Positions 19,770 through 30,520 of a stretch of 64,000 bases of DNA are shown piece after piece. The notes under the pieces are model-generated. The model was given only the letters and a program-made list of their open reading frames with translations. It had not been told where the DNA came from and did not search any database. This stretch comes from Syngnathus acus (lineage: Eukaryota > Chordata > Actinopteri > Syngnathiformes > Syngnathidae). Position 1 is the stretch's first letter, and every line of letters starts with the position of its first letter. The position numbers were made by a program, and so were the translations under genes. The stretch covers positions 1-64,000 of the forward strand of contig NW_023590231.1 in NCBI RefSeq assembly GCF_901709675.1, read 5' to 3'.

Positions 19770-20487
19770 CCTCAATCTCAAAGTTTCCTCAAATAAAGAT
19801 TTTAAAAATTAACATTCTACACAAGAGTCCACCGGGCACACTTCGCCAAGCGTTCGAACACGAGCATCAATGAAAACATTTAACTATCAATCGTGGTTTG
19901 CTGTTTAGTAGGCCCCAGTTCGCACCTGCTCATTGTGACAGTCCTGACAACTGTGCTAACCTTAGCTAATTTAAATAAATACCACGACAGCCACAAGTAA
20001 AGCTATAAAACCCAATATCTATCCAATGCGCATTTGACGGCATCATCGGGCCACAATACATTTCAATATTCATGTAGGTTAAATGATGAATCAAAAAGGC
20101 GATTAGTCCAATAATTCTATTTCGATACCTCGCCATAACAAACAAATAACAGAAATAAAGCATTTACGTTCAAAGTTCCGATACATGATATACATGTTGT
20201 TTCGCATACTTACGCACAAACAACGAAGTCTGTCGACGAACTAAACATTCTGTGGTCTATTTAACAAGTTGGCGATCATTGATGTGGCGCATTTGCGAGA
20301 TGAGCCTTGCAAAATCATTCCGCGTGCAACATACTGTAGGTCGCCGCGTTAACCATACTTCAACAAAATTAGTTTGCAAATCAAATATGCCTTTATTTAG
20401 AATTTAATCAAATACGATACGAAGTCCGGCAAAATGTTATTTCCGAATTGTTTGCGGAACTATTTGTTTTCAGCGCAGTAATCCGTT
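19770..20487. other. Stretch without recognisable gene
   Basis: AT-rich intergenic sequence. Short open frames have no domain and no repeat family is recognised. Confidence 0.5.
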
Positions 20488-20790
20488 TAACACATTGTTG
20501 TCAAACTCAAGGCCCGGGGGCCAGATACGGTCCACCACATCATTTGATGTGGCCCGCGAAGACAAATTGTGCATCAAATTCGTGTGTCATTACTAGAATT
20601 GCAAATTGTCTTCACTTTTCACAATATCTTTTTTTCAAATATTTGACCAGTTTTTACTCGTCTGATTTGAAAACGAGTTATTTGTCAGTTTGTGTTGTAG
20701 CTTGCACTGTATATAATACGAGGTTCTCATACATTTATTTGGGTTGACAGTCATAATGGCCCTCCGAAAGAAGCAAGGGCCATTGTCAAA
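20488..20790. mobile_element. hAT-like MITE
   Basis: Begins with TTGTCAAACTCAAGGCCCGG, a start typical of fish hAT-type non-autonomous elements, and ends near TGGCCCTCCGAAAGAAGC. There is no coding capacity. The target duplication was not resolved. Confidence 0.5.
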
Positions 20791-21050
20791 TTTAACAATT
20801 GTGCAGTGGTGCGTTTGCAGGTACAGCAGCAATGCAAAGCAATTTCATTCATTGGCAGTATATGCAAAGATGCACTCCTGGAAACACCTTTAAATCATAA
20901 ACATACACAGGCTATTACAAAGCTGAGATCGTCTGGTATAAATTCAATTCAATTCAAATCTTCTGTTGAAGCATATCAACATATTTGGTGTCAATGTGTA
21001 AATTTTTTGGATGAAGGAATCTAATAATAATAATGATAGGTAATAAGGGG

Positions 21051-21080
21051 ATGGATGGATGGATGGATGGATGGATGGAT
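21051..21080. repeat. (ATGG)n microsatellite
   Basis: About seven perfect tetranucleotide copies. Confidence 0.95.
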
Positions 21081-21224
21081 GTGTTTCAAGTTAAAACAAT
21101 AACAAAACTATATTACCCTTTCTATGACAATTGAAGAAAAATATGCAATAGTTCATTTAAAAAGTACAAAGCAAAAAACAACAACAATACTACATGCATT
21201 ACTACATGTTCCTTTCATCTGTCA

Positions 21225-21410
21225 TTCATAAACAAAGTCCCAAATACTTGAACTCTTCCACCTGGGGCAGGATCTCATCCCCGAGCAATAAAGGGCACTC
21301 AACCTCACCCGACTGAGTACTATGGTCTCAGATGTGGTAGTGCTGATTCTTATTTACACTCAGCTGCCACCTGTTCCAGTGAAAGTTAAAGATGAGGAAC
21401 CCCAAAAATA
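21225..21410 (-). mobile_element. Decayed LINE fragment
   Basis: The stretch around CTCTTCCACCTGGGGCAGGA and the following CTCAGATGTGGTAGTGCTG resembles the antisense of a common fish LINE reverse-transcriptase region. It is diverged, with no open frame. Confidence 0.35.
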
Positions 21411-21880
21411 AACCAAAGTAACAAACAACACTTGGACTCAAATGCTAAAACCTTTAAAGTCATGTGCAAATTCGGGTTACATCCCCACTAGGTAGGAATA
21501 AAACTCTGTAGCACACTCAGGACCTCCTGGAAATCCACACTGGGTTTACAATTCATACCGTTGTAATATGATGTCCGTCCTTACACACAATTCAATCCAC
21601 AAGGGGAAATATCAAACCCATTAATCTTTCATTAAGCTTGCCAGATAAAAAAGAATCGCTTAAAGTATCTTTCGTTACCATCAGTGCAAGTGTAGAAACC
21701 CCCTGCTAACATCAAAGGCTTCTCAAAGAAACACAGCAGAGAGTCAGTTCATAATTGAGGACACATCGTTTGACGCGATGGTGCCATCCATCCTTGATGG
21801 TGTGTTATTGTCAAATATTGTTTGTTTTTTAATCTCCATCGCAGACCGAATATCATGCGGAGGCCGCCATGACAGTATGT

Positions 21881-22004
21881 GTAACTGCATCTGAGGCCGT
21901 ATTTCAGCTCAAAGAAAAATGTTCCGCCTCATTGATCACCGTTAATAGGCATGAACAAAAATACTTTGAGCTGAAATACTGCCTCAGGCCTCAGATGCAG
22001 TTAC
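21881..22004. repeat. Fold-back inverted repeat
   Basis: Arms beginning GTAACTGCATCTGAGGCC (21,881) and ending GGCCTCAGATGCAGTTAC (to 22,004), separated by about 48 bp. They would form a long hairpin with a 7-bp insertion in one arm. It lies just left of the DNA-transposon fragment. Confidence 0.75.
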
Positions 22005-22119
22005 AGTATGCGCAAAACGGATGCGCAAGACACGTCAGCTATATAAAGAGCGAGAGTTCAGTTCTCTACCTATTAGTTTCAATTCACAGTTTAATTAGCA
22101 GTTTCAATCAGCAAATAAC

Positions 22120-22521
22120 AAAATGCGTATTACAGGTCGGTAATATTTTATTTCACAACACTTTGCCTTGTTCCTTTCTTCTCTGCTGTTCACTTCAAAC
22201 ACGCTCCATACGAACACAATGCTCTCGTATCAGACGCTTGCTCGATCACCTGCTCGTTTGCTGTCACAATGTACCCTACGCAAATCCGAAACATTTCTCC
22301 GCTATCGAGTTTGCTAGCGCATGCGCAGTGATACTGACCGGCAGAATAACATCCGGTTGTTCCCAAAGATGATCTTTTTCCCGAAATCATTTTACGTTTA
22401 CGGACTTAAGTAGGAGTCAAAATTTGGGTGCGTATTATACATGGGTACAGGCTTTTTTCCAGCATCGACATGCCATTTTTAGTATTATGCACGGGGGCGC
22501 ATTTTGCATGGAAAAACACGG
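22120..22521. mobile_element. DNA transposon fragment, CGTATTATAC family
   Basis: 22,127-22,290 matches 46,695-46,870 inside the complete element at 45,527-47,263. The right end, from GGGTGCGTATTATACATGGG to CACGG, matches that element's right terminal repeat. The left terminal repeat is not found, so this copy is truncated or rearranged. Confidence 0.6.
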
Positions 22522-23100
22522 TATAGTGAGACACAAACCGCAGCTGTTATTCAAAGCGATGAGATCATGAGTCTCGCCAGGTATAAAAGATGCGATGCCT
22601 GGCAGACTGGAGCAAGCATCTAACATCTTTGCCTTTGAGCCACTCGAATATTTGGAGGAACTTCATTCTGACATCAGTTGAATAAAATCGTTTCCCAATC
22701 AGCCGCGTGTCACTGAAGTTTACCTTCTCTGAGCCAGCCACCTTCTACCAAGTGTTTTTTGGAGACCAGCGGAGCAGCGAAGACAATTCACCACACGTGT
22801 AAGAAAAACATTTTGTGCACGTTTAAAAAAAAAAAAAAAAAACTCAAATAGATGTTAATAGTTCCACATTGTGTTTCCATTGAGAGGACCTGTGAAACAA
22901 CGCCGTTGCGTCCTGCCCAACCACGGTTTCCTCAAGCAGCTCAAAGCTCCGGACGTCACATTGCAAGAATAGAAACTGAGACTAAAACAACAAATAGAAT
23001 AGAATAGATCTTTATTTGTCATTGTCACATGTACAAATGACACATTTCTATGTGCCCTCTCTGGATTCCATTGCAGCCTGGTCGTTCTGGAAGAGGGATC
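22522..23100. other. Stretch without recognisable gene
   Basis: Contains a TATAAAAG-like element near 22,583, an AATAAAATCG near 22,680 and a poly-A run near 22,830. No ORF with a domain is seen. Confidence 0.4.
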
Positions 23101-23119
23101 CTCACATCTGTAGTCTTTT

Positions 23120-23280
23120 CTCAAGGTTTCCCCCAGTAGTTTTGTTTGTTTGTTTTTCCTTGCCCTCCTGGGAATTTAAGATCAGGGGATGTTCGAGAAT
23201 TGTCAATTTGTTTTGTACATGTGAAGCCCTTTGAGACTTGCCTGTGATTTAGGGCTATATAAATAAACTTGACTTGACAG
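23120..23280 (+). mobile_element. Retroposon 3' tail
   Basis: GAAGCCCTTTGAGACTTGCC followed by GGGCTATATAAATAAACTTG and a short TTGAC repeat is the 3' end of a widespread fish LINE/SINE group. No coding part is attached. Confidence 0.5.
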
Positions 23281-23944
23281 ATCAACAGTCTTAATTAGGA
23301 TCCTATTTTAAAAGACTCTATTAATATAAATAAGAAGCAGCATATGAGGTTGAGACTGTGTACTGAGAAGTAAACAACTCTTTAATGAAATGTCTTAATG
23401 CATCTCAAGTACAATTTAAAGTGTTACTAGCAAGCCAAAGTAAAAAAACAAAACTGTTGAAGAAAAATGTGGGATATCCAACACTTTTTTTTTCATTTTA
23501 TGAACATGAAAGGCTGAACAAAACAAAACCCTAAACAGACACTAAGAAAAACTTGTCCTGAATATGAATTAAAACTAATTGCAGTTAAAAACCACAACTA
23601 AAACCAAAATAAACAAAGTATAATGACAAATACATAACTATTGTCATCCCGAGGCTGGTTAACTATATTTTCAAATTCAGTACTATAACTAAAATATGAA
23701 TTTCTCACTATAGTAAAGGAAAGGGGTTCAGCATCTCAATTAAAAAGGTACATACTAGAATAGAATTATCATTGACGCATCAACTCGGAGTCTGCTCAAA
23801 TAGAAGGTGAGAACGTCATGGATCATTGCTCATCTCCCCAAGACACTCAGAATCCTCAATAGTCTTAGACTTAGACAAACTTTATTGTCATTTTGTCAAC
23901 ACTAGGTGTACACAAAACGAAATTTCGTTGCATACGGCTTTAAA

Positions 23945-24258
23945 AAGATTAAAAGATTAAAGTCCCAATGATCGTCACACACACACCTGGGTGTGGTGAA
24001 ATTTGTCCTCTGCATTTAACCCATCCCCGTGTGATTTTAATCCATCCCCTGGGGGAGAGGGGAGCAGTGAGCAGCAGCGGTGCCGCGCTCGGGAATCAGT
24101 TGGTGATCGAACCCCCCAATTCCAACCCTTAATGCTGAGTGCCAAGCAGGGAGGCAATGGGTCCCATTTTTATAGTCTTTGGTATGACCCGGCCGGGGTT
24201 TGAACCCACAACCTTCCAGTCTCAGGGTGGACACTCTACCACTAGGCCACTGAGCTCA
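23945..24258 (-). mobile_element. tRNA-derived SINE
   Basis: Minus-strand copy of the SINE also found at 36,298-36,620. It has an A-box-like TAGTGGTAGAGTG and a B-box-like GGTTCAAACCC, then a unique body (CAAAGACTATAAAAATGGGA) and a tail of short AATCTT/GATTAA repeats. It resembles the AFC-type SINEs of percomorph fish. It is inserted in the LINE 3' region. Confidence 0.8.
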
Positions 24259-24407
24259 ACAATGTAGTGGTATTGCGGCTGGTTAAAAAGTGACATTCTA
24301 TATAAAAAGACGAAATAAGATAAGTATAAAGTACAAAGTGCAGCAGTGATAAAGTATGTAAACAGTGCAGGAGACAAAAGCAGTATTTACAAGTGTGCAG
24401 AGGAATG

Positions 24408-25310
24408 CTACGTTTGAATGTTCAACAGTCTGACGACAGCAGGGAAAAAGCTATTGCAGAACCTGGTGGACCTGCAGCGGATGCTGCGAAACCTCTTCCC
24501 AGAGGGCAGCAGGGAGAACAGTCCATGGTGGGGGTGTGATGGGTCACTGATAATATTACGGGCTCGGGACACGCAGCGCTGGGATGACAAGTCCTGAATG
24601 GAGGGAAGAGGAGCCCCGATGATCCTCTCTGCTGTCCTCACCACTCTCCTCGGGTTCTTCCAATCGGAGGCGCTGCAACCTCCACACCACACCGAGAGAC
24701 AGCTTGTCAGAATGCTCTCTATGGTGCTTCGGTAGAACGTCCTCATGATGGGTGGGGGCAGGTGGGCTCTCCTCATCCTCCGCAGGAAGTAAAAGCGCTT
24801 CTGTGCCCTCTTGACCAGTGTTGTGGTGTTCACAGTCCAGGTGAGGTCGTCTGTGATGTGGACTCCCAGGAATTTAGTGCTGCTGACCACCTCCACAGCT
24901 GAGCTGTTGATGATCAGTGGAGCGTGGTGAGGCTGGTTCTTCCTGAAGTTGACGATGATCTCCTTCGTCTTCTCCACATTCAGGATCAGGCTATTTTCTC
25001 TGCACCAGCCCACCAACTGCTCCACCTCCTCTCTGTAGTCCAGGTCGTTGTTGTCCCTGATGAGGCCCACCACCGTTGTGTCGTCTGCAAACTTCACGAT
25101 GTGATTGGTGGTGAACCTGGGGGCGCAGTCGTGTGTCATCAGGGTGAACAGCAGGGGGCTCAGGACGCAGCCCTGAGGGGAGCCTGTGCTGAGGGTGATG
25201 ACATCTGAGGTGTTCTGTCCGACCCGGACTGACTGAGGTCTGTTGGTGAGGAAGTCTAGCAGCCAGTTTCGAAGGGGGGTGCTGAAGCCCAGGTGTTCCA
25301 GTTTTTCCAC
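24408..25310 (-). CDS. Reverse transcriptase C-terminal part of a LINE
   Basis: 300 codons. Motifs seen: [12 protein letters not shown] (RT motif B), FADDTTVV (catalytic FADD box, motif C), then thumb and C-terminal region ([26 protein letters not shown]). The catalytic aspartate of motif A lies just upstream, beyond a frame break. The enzyme copies LINE RNA at the target site. The endonuclease is absent in this truncated copy, so it is not autonomous. Confidence 0.9.
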   Translation of the reverse strand: MEKLEHLGFSTPLRNWLLDFLTNRPQSVRVGQNTSDVITLSTGSPQGCVLSPLLFTLMTHDCAPRFTTNHIVKFADDTTVVGLIRDNNDLDYREEVEQLVGWCRENSLILNVEKTKEIIVNFRKNQPHHAPLIINSSAVEVVSSTKFLGVHITDDLTWTVNTTTLVKRAQKRFYFLRRMRRAHLPPPIMRTFYRSTIESILTSCLSVWCGGCSASDWKNPRRVVRTAERIIGAPLPSIQDLSSQRCVSRARNIISDPSHPHHGLFSLLPSGKRFRSIRCRSTRFCNSFFPAVVRLLNIQT

Positions 25311-25405
25311 CAGATGTTGTGGAATGATGTGTTAAACGCTGAGCTGAAGTCCAGGAACAGCAACCGCACGTGGGTGTTCCTCTCCTCCAGGTGAGCCAGT
25401 GACTC

Positions 25406-25767
25406 TGTCAGGTTCCCACGTCACCTGACTTCCAGCCGAGCCCGACCCATGTAATTGCTAGCACCTGCTACAGCTCGTTAGGCTCCCCATTTAACCTCTC
25501 TGTGTTCTGCCAGTAGTTGTCAGTTCGTCTGATTACCCTGCACGTGATACTGCTGCCTTTTTGTCCCCGGACCAAACTTTGTAGCCAACTGCTTCCTTGA
25601 ACTTCGACCACGCTCCAGATCGCCGCCTGTCCTGACTACTTGCTTGACCTTCGACCACGCTCCAGATCGCCGCCTGCCCTGACTACTTGCTCGTTCTACG
25701 TCCCCGTTTTCCCTCTCACCATTAAAGGATCGTGCTGCACTTGGTTCCCTGTCTTTGTTGCCTGACA
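25406..25767 (+). repeat. 5' LTR
   Basis: 362 bp, TG...CA ends. It includes an internal duplication of CGACCACGCTCCAGATCGCC and an ATTAAA near 25,721 that could serve polyadenylation. Confidence 0.95.
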
Positions 25768-25784
25768 GAACGAACTGACCAGAA

Positions 25785-27296
25785 ATGCAACCAGCGCACG
25801 ATTCCCTAGACATGGCCCGCTTGACCCACACGGAGTGGGAGCTCGGCAAGACCACAGAGGAGATGGCGGCGTTAACTAGGGTCGTCCAGCAGCGGCACCA
25901 TCAGCTCCACCAGGAACTGGTAGAGGCTCTCAGGGACCACAGAGACTTGGCTCCTCTGGCTGCTGCAGATCGGTTTGCGCCAACTCTGTCCACATCCGTG
26001 CCGCTCAGCCCCGCCGATCAGCCCACCGTTATGACCACGCCCCGTCCTGCCTCGGCACCCGGGCAGTACGTGGACGTCCCTGAGCCCAGACTCAGCAACC
26101 TCGCGAGGTTCGACGGTGACCCCAAGTACGTCCGGGCCTTTCTGACGAACTGCCGCGTCTTGTTCGACCTCCAGCCCGTCACATTTGCCACGGAACCAGC
26201 CAAGGTGGGTTTCGTGCTCACTCACCTGACGGGCGAGGCATGGCTGTGGGGAACGGCAGAATACGAGCGGCAGGGACCCGCCTGTTCGTCGTTTGACGCC
26301 TTCGCCGCTGAGATCCTGCGCGTGTTTGACTTGGGCTCCGCCTCGGAGGACGCCTCCACAGAGCTCCTCACGCTGCGCCAAGGCAGCAGGTCCGTCGCCC
26401 AGTACGCCATCCGGTTCCAGACGGTGGCGCGTCGTAGCGACTGGAACACCCCGGCTCTCGTCGGTGCCTTCATCCACGGACTCGCGGAATATATCAAGGA
26501 CGAGTTGGTGTCCTGCGAGCGCCCACAGACCCTTGAAGTGGCCATGGACCTGGCAGTACGGGTGGACCGGCGGATCCAGTCGAGGCGACGCGAGGAGAGG
26601 AGAGTGTCTCCGCCCCCCCGTCGCCGTGACATCAGCCCGACACCTCGGGTGTCAGGGAGAGCACCGTTTTTTTCACCTGACCTGTCGTCCGCCAGGGACC
26701 CTGTCCACGTAAGTCAGCGCGCCTTTACTGCTCCTCACACCCAGCCCAGCTGGTCAGAACCGATGGAGATCGGACGCACCTCTCTCTCTGTGAGGAAACG
26801 CAGTCAGCGCATCAGAGAGGGGCTTTGCCTGTACTGCGGGGGTGAGGGTCACTGGGTGGTCTCTTGTCCGACGAGACCTAAGGACACCCGCCAAGCAGGG
26901 ATCCGTGTGGGGTCGGTTTTCTTGCCCCCCACTACCTGTCGCGAGTCCCTGTCCCAGAACCACTACTCGACTCCAGCCCGCGCCCTTGCCTCTCGGCCCT
27001 CCGCTTCTCCAATCCGTGGGCAGCGGCCGCGGGTCCGGTCTCGCCGTCGGCCGCAGCGGATGGCCCGGGCCCTTACTCCGCTGCCGTTGCGACGTCCGCA
27101 GCCGGGTTCTGCTCCGGTGGGCGGGGTGTTAGGGTCTGACCGGCTTCCTGCTCGGAGTCGTCCGGTAGGGACCCGTCCGGTTCCCGCGCCGGCCCCCTGG
27201 TCGGCGTCTCCCGATGCCGCTGCTGGGAAGGTGGACTGGGCGGTAGTGCCGCCTGATGACGGGGCTTGGGCGACATGTTCTGATTCGGACTATTGA
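25785..27296 (+). CDS. Ty3/Gypsy-type Gag polyprotein
   Basis: 503 codons, starting 17 bp after the 5' LTR. Residues about 100-240 form the retrotransposon Gag capsid-type domain (LTGEAWLWGTAEYERQ, LTLRQGSRSVAQYAIRFQ, IHGLAEYIKDELV). A zinc knuckle of CX2CX4HX4C form lies near residue 347 (CLYCGGEGHWVVSC). The rest is Pro/Arg/Ser-rich. The product would assemble particles and bind the element RNA. The frame is intact, and the stop is close to the polypurine tract, so no pol gene ever fitted in this copy. Confidence 0.9.
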   Translation: MQPAHDSLDMARLTHTEWELGKTTEEMAALTRVVQQRHHQLHQELVEALRDHRDLAPLAAADRFAPTLSTSVPLSPADQPTVMTTPRPASAPGQYVDVPEPRLSNLARFDGDPKYVRAFLTNCRVLFDLQPVTFATEPAKVGFVLTHLTGEAWLWGTAEYERQGPACSSFDAFAAEILRVFDLGSASEDASTELLTLRQGSRSVAQYAIRFQTVARRSDWNTPALVGAFIHGLAEYIKDELVSCERPQTLEVAMDLAVRVDRRIQSRRREERRVSPPPRRRDISPTPRVSGRAPFFSPDLSSARDPVHVSQRAFTAPHTQPSWSEPMEIGRTSLSVRKRSQRIREGLCLYCGGEGHWVVSCPTRPKDTRQAGIRVGSVFLPPTTCRESLSQNHYSTPARALASRPSASPIRGQRPRVRSRRRPQRMARALTPLPLRRPQPGSAPVGGVLGSDRLPARSRPVGTRPVPAPAPWSASPDAAAGKVDWAVVPPDDGAWATCSDSDY

Positions 27297-27396
27297 CTGC
27301 CGCACGTCTTGGGTTCCCCCCCTCCCGCCCGGTCTCCTGCTCCGTCTTGGGGTTCTGTTTTTGGGACGTCGGGGGCCGTCCCTTGGGGGGGGGTTC

Positions 27397-27758
27397 TGTC
27401 AGGTTCCCACGTCACCTGACTTCCAGCCGAGCCCGACCCATGTAATTGCTAGCACCTGCTACAGCTCGTTAGGCTCCCCATTTAACCTCTCTGTGTTCTG
27501 CCAGTAGTTGTCAGTTCGTCTGATTACCCTGCACGTGATACTGCTGCCTTTTTGTCCCCGGACCAAACTTTGTAGCCAACTGCTTCCTTGAACTTCGACC
27601 ACGCTCCAGATCGCCGCCTGTCCTGACTACTTGCTTGACCTTCGACCACGCTCCAGATCGCCGCCTGCCCTGACTACTTGCTCGTTCTACGTCCCCGTTT
27701 TCCCTCTCACCATTAAAGGATCGTGCTGCACTTGGTTCCCTGTCTTTGTTGCCTGACA
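27397..27758 (+). repeat. 3' LTR
   Basis: Same length and sequence plan as the 5' LTR, directly after the polypurine tract. Confidence 0.95.
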
Positions 27759-27792
27759 GACTCTTTGCCAAGTGACTGAGCAGGCAACAGGG

Positions 27793-29602
27793 TTAGGTGT
27801 GGGCTACTGTGTGCCTGATTACGTTTGCCATGCGAGAGAATTTTTGGCCACAAACTGAGCATGAAAAAGGTTTCTCACCAGTGTGGGTTCTTGTGTGCCT
27901 TTTTAAATTGCCCCTCTGACTGAATTTTTGGCCACAAAGTGAGCATGAAAAAGGTTTCTCACCAGTGTGGGTTCTGGTATGACTCTTTAAGGTTCCCTGC
28001 TGAGAGAATTGTTGGCCACAAAGTGAGCATGAAAAAGGTTTCTCACCAGTGTGGGTTCTTGTGTGCATTTTTAAATGTGCCTCCTGACTGAATTTTTGGC
28101 CACAAAGTGAGCATGAAAAAGGTTTCTCACCAGTGTGGGTTCTTGTGTGCGTTTTTAAATGTGCCCCCTGACTGAATGTTTGGCCACAAAGTGAGCATGA
28201 AAAAGGTTTCTCACCAGTGTGGGTTCTTGTGTGCATTTTTAAATTGCCCTCCTGACTGAATTTTTGGCCACAAAGTGAGCATGAAAAAGGTTTCTCACCA
28301 GTGTGGATTCTTGTGTGCACAGTTAAATTTCCCCTTCGACTGAATTTTTGGCCACAAGTTGAGCAGGAAAAGGTTTTCTTTTTTGTGTGCATTTTCATGT
28401 GTTGTTTCAAAACACTGTTATTAGCACAACATTTCCCACACTGAGAACATTGCCTGTGTTTGTTTTGAGACTCATCATCAGAAGCAGCAGTAGCAGCAGC
28501 AGCAGGAACATGTGACGACACGTCATCACTATCTGATGGTGGAGCTGCTTGTGATCCTCCACAGTGGTCTCCATCACCTTCTCTAGTCATTTGTTGACTT
28601 GAGCTGCAGCTTGGAGGCTCCGCCTGTTAGGGTTTGCAGAATATCTTCATCGTATGATTATGTTGGAATGTAACCTGTAATAATTTACCTAGCTTGTCCT
28701 GTCTTAACAAAAGTAGTAGACCAAAGTCCTAAGATCTTTTCACCTGATTGACTAGCTGCAGAGGAAGCAATCAAAGTTGCTTGGTTTACACAAAGTCGCA
28801 AAAGGCCCCCTGCTATGCTTTGATCAGCAGGGAAGCGGCTTCACCCCATCCTGTGTTCCCACACCCCCACTTTCAACCCCACTCTGTTTCTCTCAATAAA
28901 TATGCACCTGATGAGGCCTGAGTCAGACTTCATTCGACCATCGCTGTAAGCACAGCGACGAGTGAACTCTCCGCCTGCAGGTGTCTGAAACGACTAACTT
29001 GTCTCCAGTGTGGTTCTTGCAAAATAAGTTAGAGTGAGCACTACCCCAACACCGCCCCTTTGCTCACCTCATGTTGACCCTTATCTAAACTCTTCACAGG
29101 AACGCCAGTCAATGGTATCTTGCAAGCATCCTCCTCTTCTTCCTTTTTAATGTCGCAGGAGTCTTCTCCCTCCTCTTTATTACAAGGCTGCTCCGGCTCT
29201 TCCTCCTCTTTTATGGTGCAAAGAAACTTCGGCTCCATTTGTTCATTGAAGTGATGGACCTCTTTGCCCACATCTTCCTCTTTAATGCGAGTGCGCTCTG
29301 GCTCCAGCTGCTTAGGATGAATAGCTTCACCGATGTCTGCAAAACAAGACAAACACATAAGAAAGTTACAGTTGAAGAGAAACTGGTCAAAACTATACAA
29401 GGACTTTTTCAATCTGCCCATCACACGTGATTTGAATAGAATTCTACGAAAAAAAAACACCGGAAGAGGATTCATAATAGAAACTAGACGTGTACTAACC
29501 TGCTCTGCGCAACACAGCATAAGGCTGCAGCCAAAGATGTTCCTGTCGTCGACGACTACGGTCCTTTTCCTCCACGTACTTTGCTGTGGTCCTTGCAGAC
29601 AT
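27793..29602 (-). CDS. C2H2 zinc-finger protein gene, three exons
   Basis: Exons in transcript order: 29,602-29,500, 29,336-29,068 and 28,623-27,793. All have GT-AG junctions and matching phases, giving 400 residues. Exon 1 starts MSARTTAKYVEEKDRSRRRQ, a leader common in fish zinc-finger families. Exon 2 is acidic (RIKEEDVGKE, TIKEEEEPEQ). Exon 3 carries a Ser/Ala-rich linker and eight C2H2 fingers of CX2CX12HX3H type joined by HTGEKPF linkers. The last finger ends HTVAHT just before the stop. Such proteins bind DNA in the nucleus, usually as repressors, and the arrays often target transposons. The target here cannot be inferred. The LTR element lies only 35 bp beyond the stop codon. Confidence 0.9.
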
Positions 29603-29747
29603 TTCCGCACTGCAATAACAACACTTGTTCAACGATGTTTGGCGAACAAAGGTGTTTTTCTTTTTGGCAGCGGCGAGCGAGCTGTTCGTTAAAGTAATTG
29701 AATATAGGTTATCTCGTATCTACGCAATAGTATTTTGTGTTGTGTTA

Positions 29748-30000
29748 GATCAGGGGTGTCAAACACATTTCACATTGTGGGCCACACGTGGCCTCGGTAG
29801 ATGTCAAGTGGGCCGGACCGTTGAAATAACCATAGTCTGCAATAAATAACCAAAATATTATGCCTTTCCTTTTTTCGGTGTAAAGAAGCACAAGAACATT
29901 AGGAAAATGTTGAAATTTAATGAACATTCTGTTGGATTTGGTCCACAATTTAGGGAGCGCTATCTGCGCCTCACGGCAAAAGCCATTGCCAATCACTTGT
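29748..30000. mobile_element. hAT-like MITE
   Basis: Starts at AGGGGTGTCAAACACATTTC with the GGGCCACACGTGG-type body of a common fish hAT-derived MITE. The right end was not defined. It lies directly upstream of the zinc-finger gene's first exon. Confidence 0.5.
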
Positions 30001-30520
30001 TATCCAATTTACTCACTGCATGCTCGTTTAATTTCTTCAGATTTAGGAAAATGCAAACACACTGAAGCAGAAATTAGACTTACACAGGTTGGTTGAGTTC
30101 AATCATAATTCTTGTTAAGAAAGCTCTGTTTTCAGGAAAGTACAATACAGCGCTGGGCCTTTCAAGAGCAGAAAGTCTCCATTCAGAAAAGGTTCAAGGT
30201 TCTTTGGTCAGCTTATATTCAGTTGGTGTGGGGCGAGTTTGATGGGTGATGAGTCGTTGGGGTGGGGCGAGTTCGCAGTAGAGTTTGATTCAATGGGAGT
30301 GGGTGCTGGTTACGGACGATTCGGTGTGTGTGTGGGGGCTGCCGTCTTCCATCCTGTCTTTCGGCCTTGGTGATCATCTTTGGCCGAGTCCTTGGCTGTC
30401 TCCTTCTGGCACCAGCTGGTTTTATCTCCAAGTGACCTTCCTGTAAACATTCTGCTCCATTCCTACACTGTCGCACCTCATCCATTCGTCATTCTTTCAA
30501 TTTTGTCATTTTGTACGAAT
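30001..30520. other. Stretch without recognisable gene
   Basis: No domain-bearing frame. The sequence near 30,230-30,310 is G-rich and slightly repetitive (GGGTGATGAGTCGTTGGGGT). Confidence 0.4.

Larger units (their letters stand above)
23868..25405 (-). mobile_element. LINE (CR1/Rex-like), 5'-truncated
   Basis: Minus-strand LINE. Its 3' end (23,868-23,944, containing ACTTTATTGTCA) is separated from the body by a SINE. The coding part reaches from 25,405 ([12 protein letters not shown] motif A) to 24,408, with a 1-2-base frame break near 25,315. The 5' side is cut by the LTR element at 25,406; no further LINE sequence is recognised beyond it. Confidence 0.85.
25406..27758 (+). mobile_element. 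Gag-only LTR retrotransposon, complete ends
   Basis: Two 362-bp LTRs (25,406-25,767 and 27,397-27,758) that begin TGTCAGG and end CCTGACA, flanked by the 5-bp direct repeat GACTC (25,401-25,405 and 27,759-27,763). The interior holds one ORF with gag features and a G-rich polypurine tract at about 27,383-27,393. No protease, RT or integrase is present, so it must use enzymes from another element. The LTRs look virtually identical, implying recent insertion. Confidence 0.95.

Noticed and set aside
25872-26632. Long minus-strand frames opposite the gag ORF
   Set aside because: They are GC-rich antisense shadows of a clear Gag frame with a zinc knuckle.
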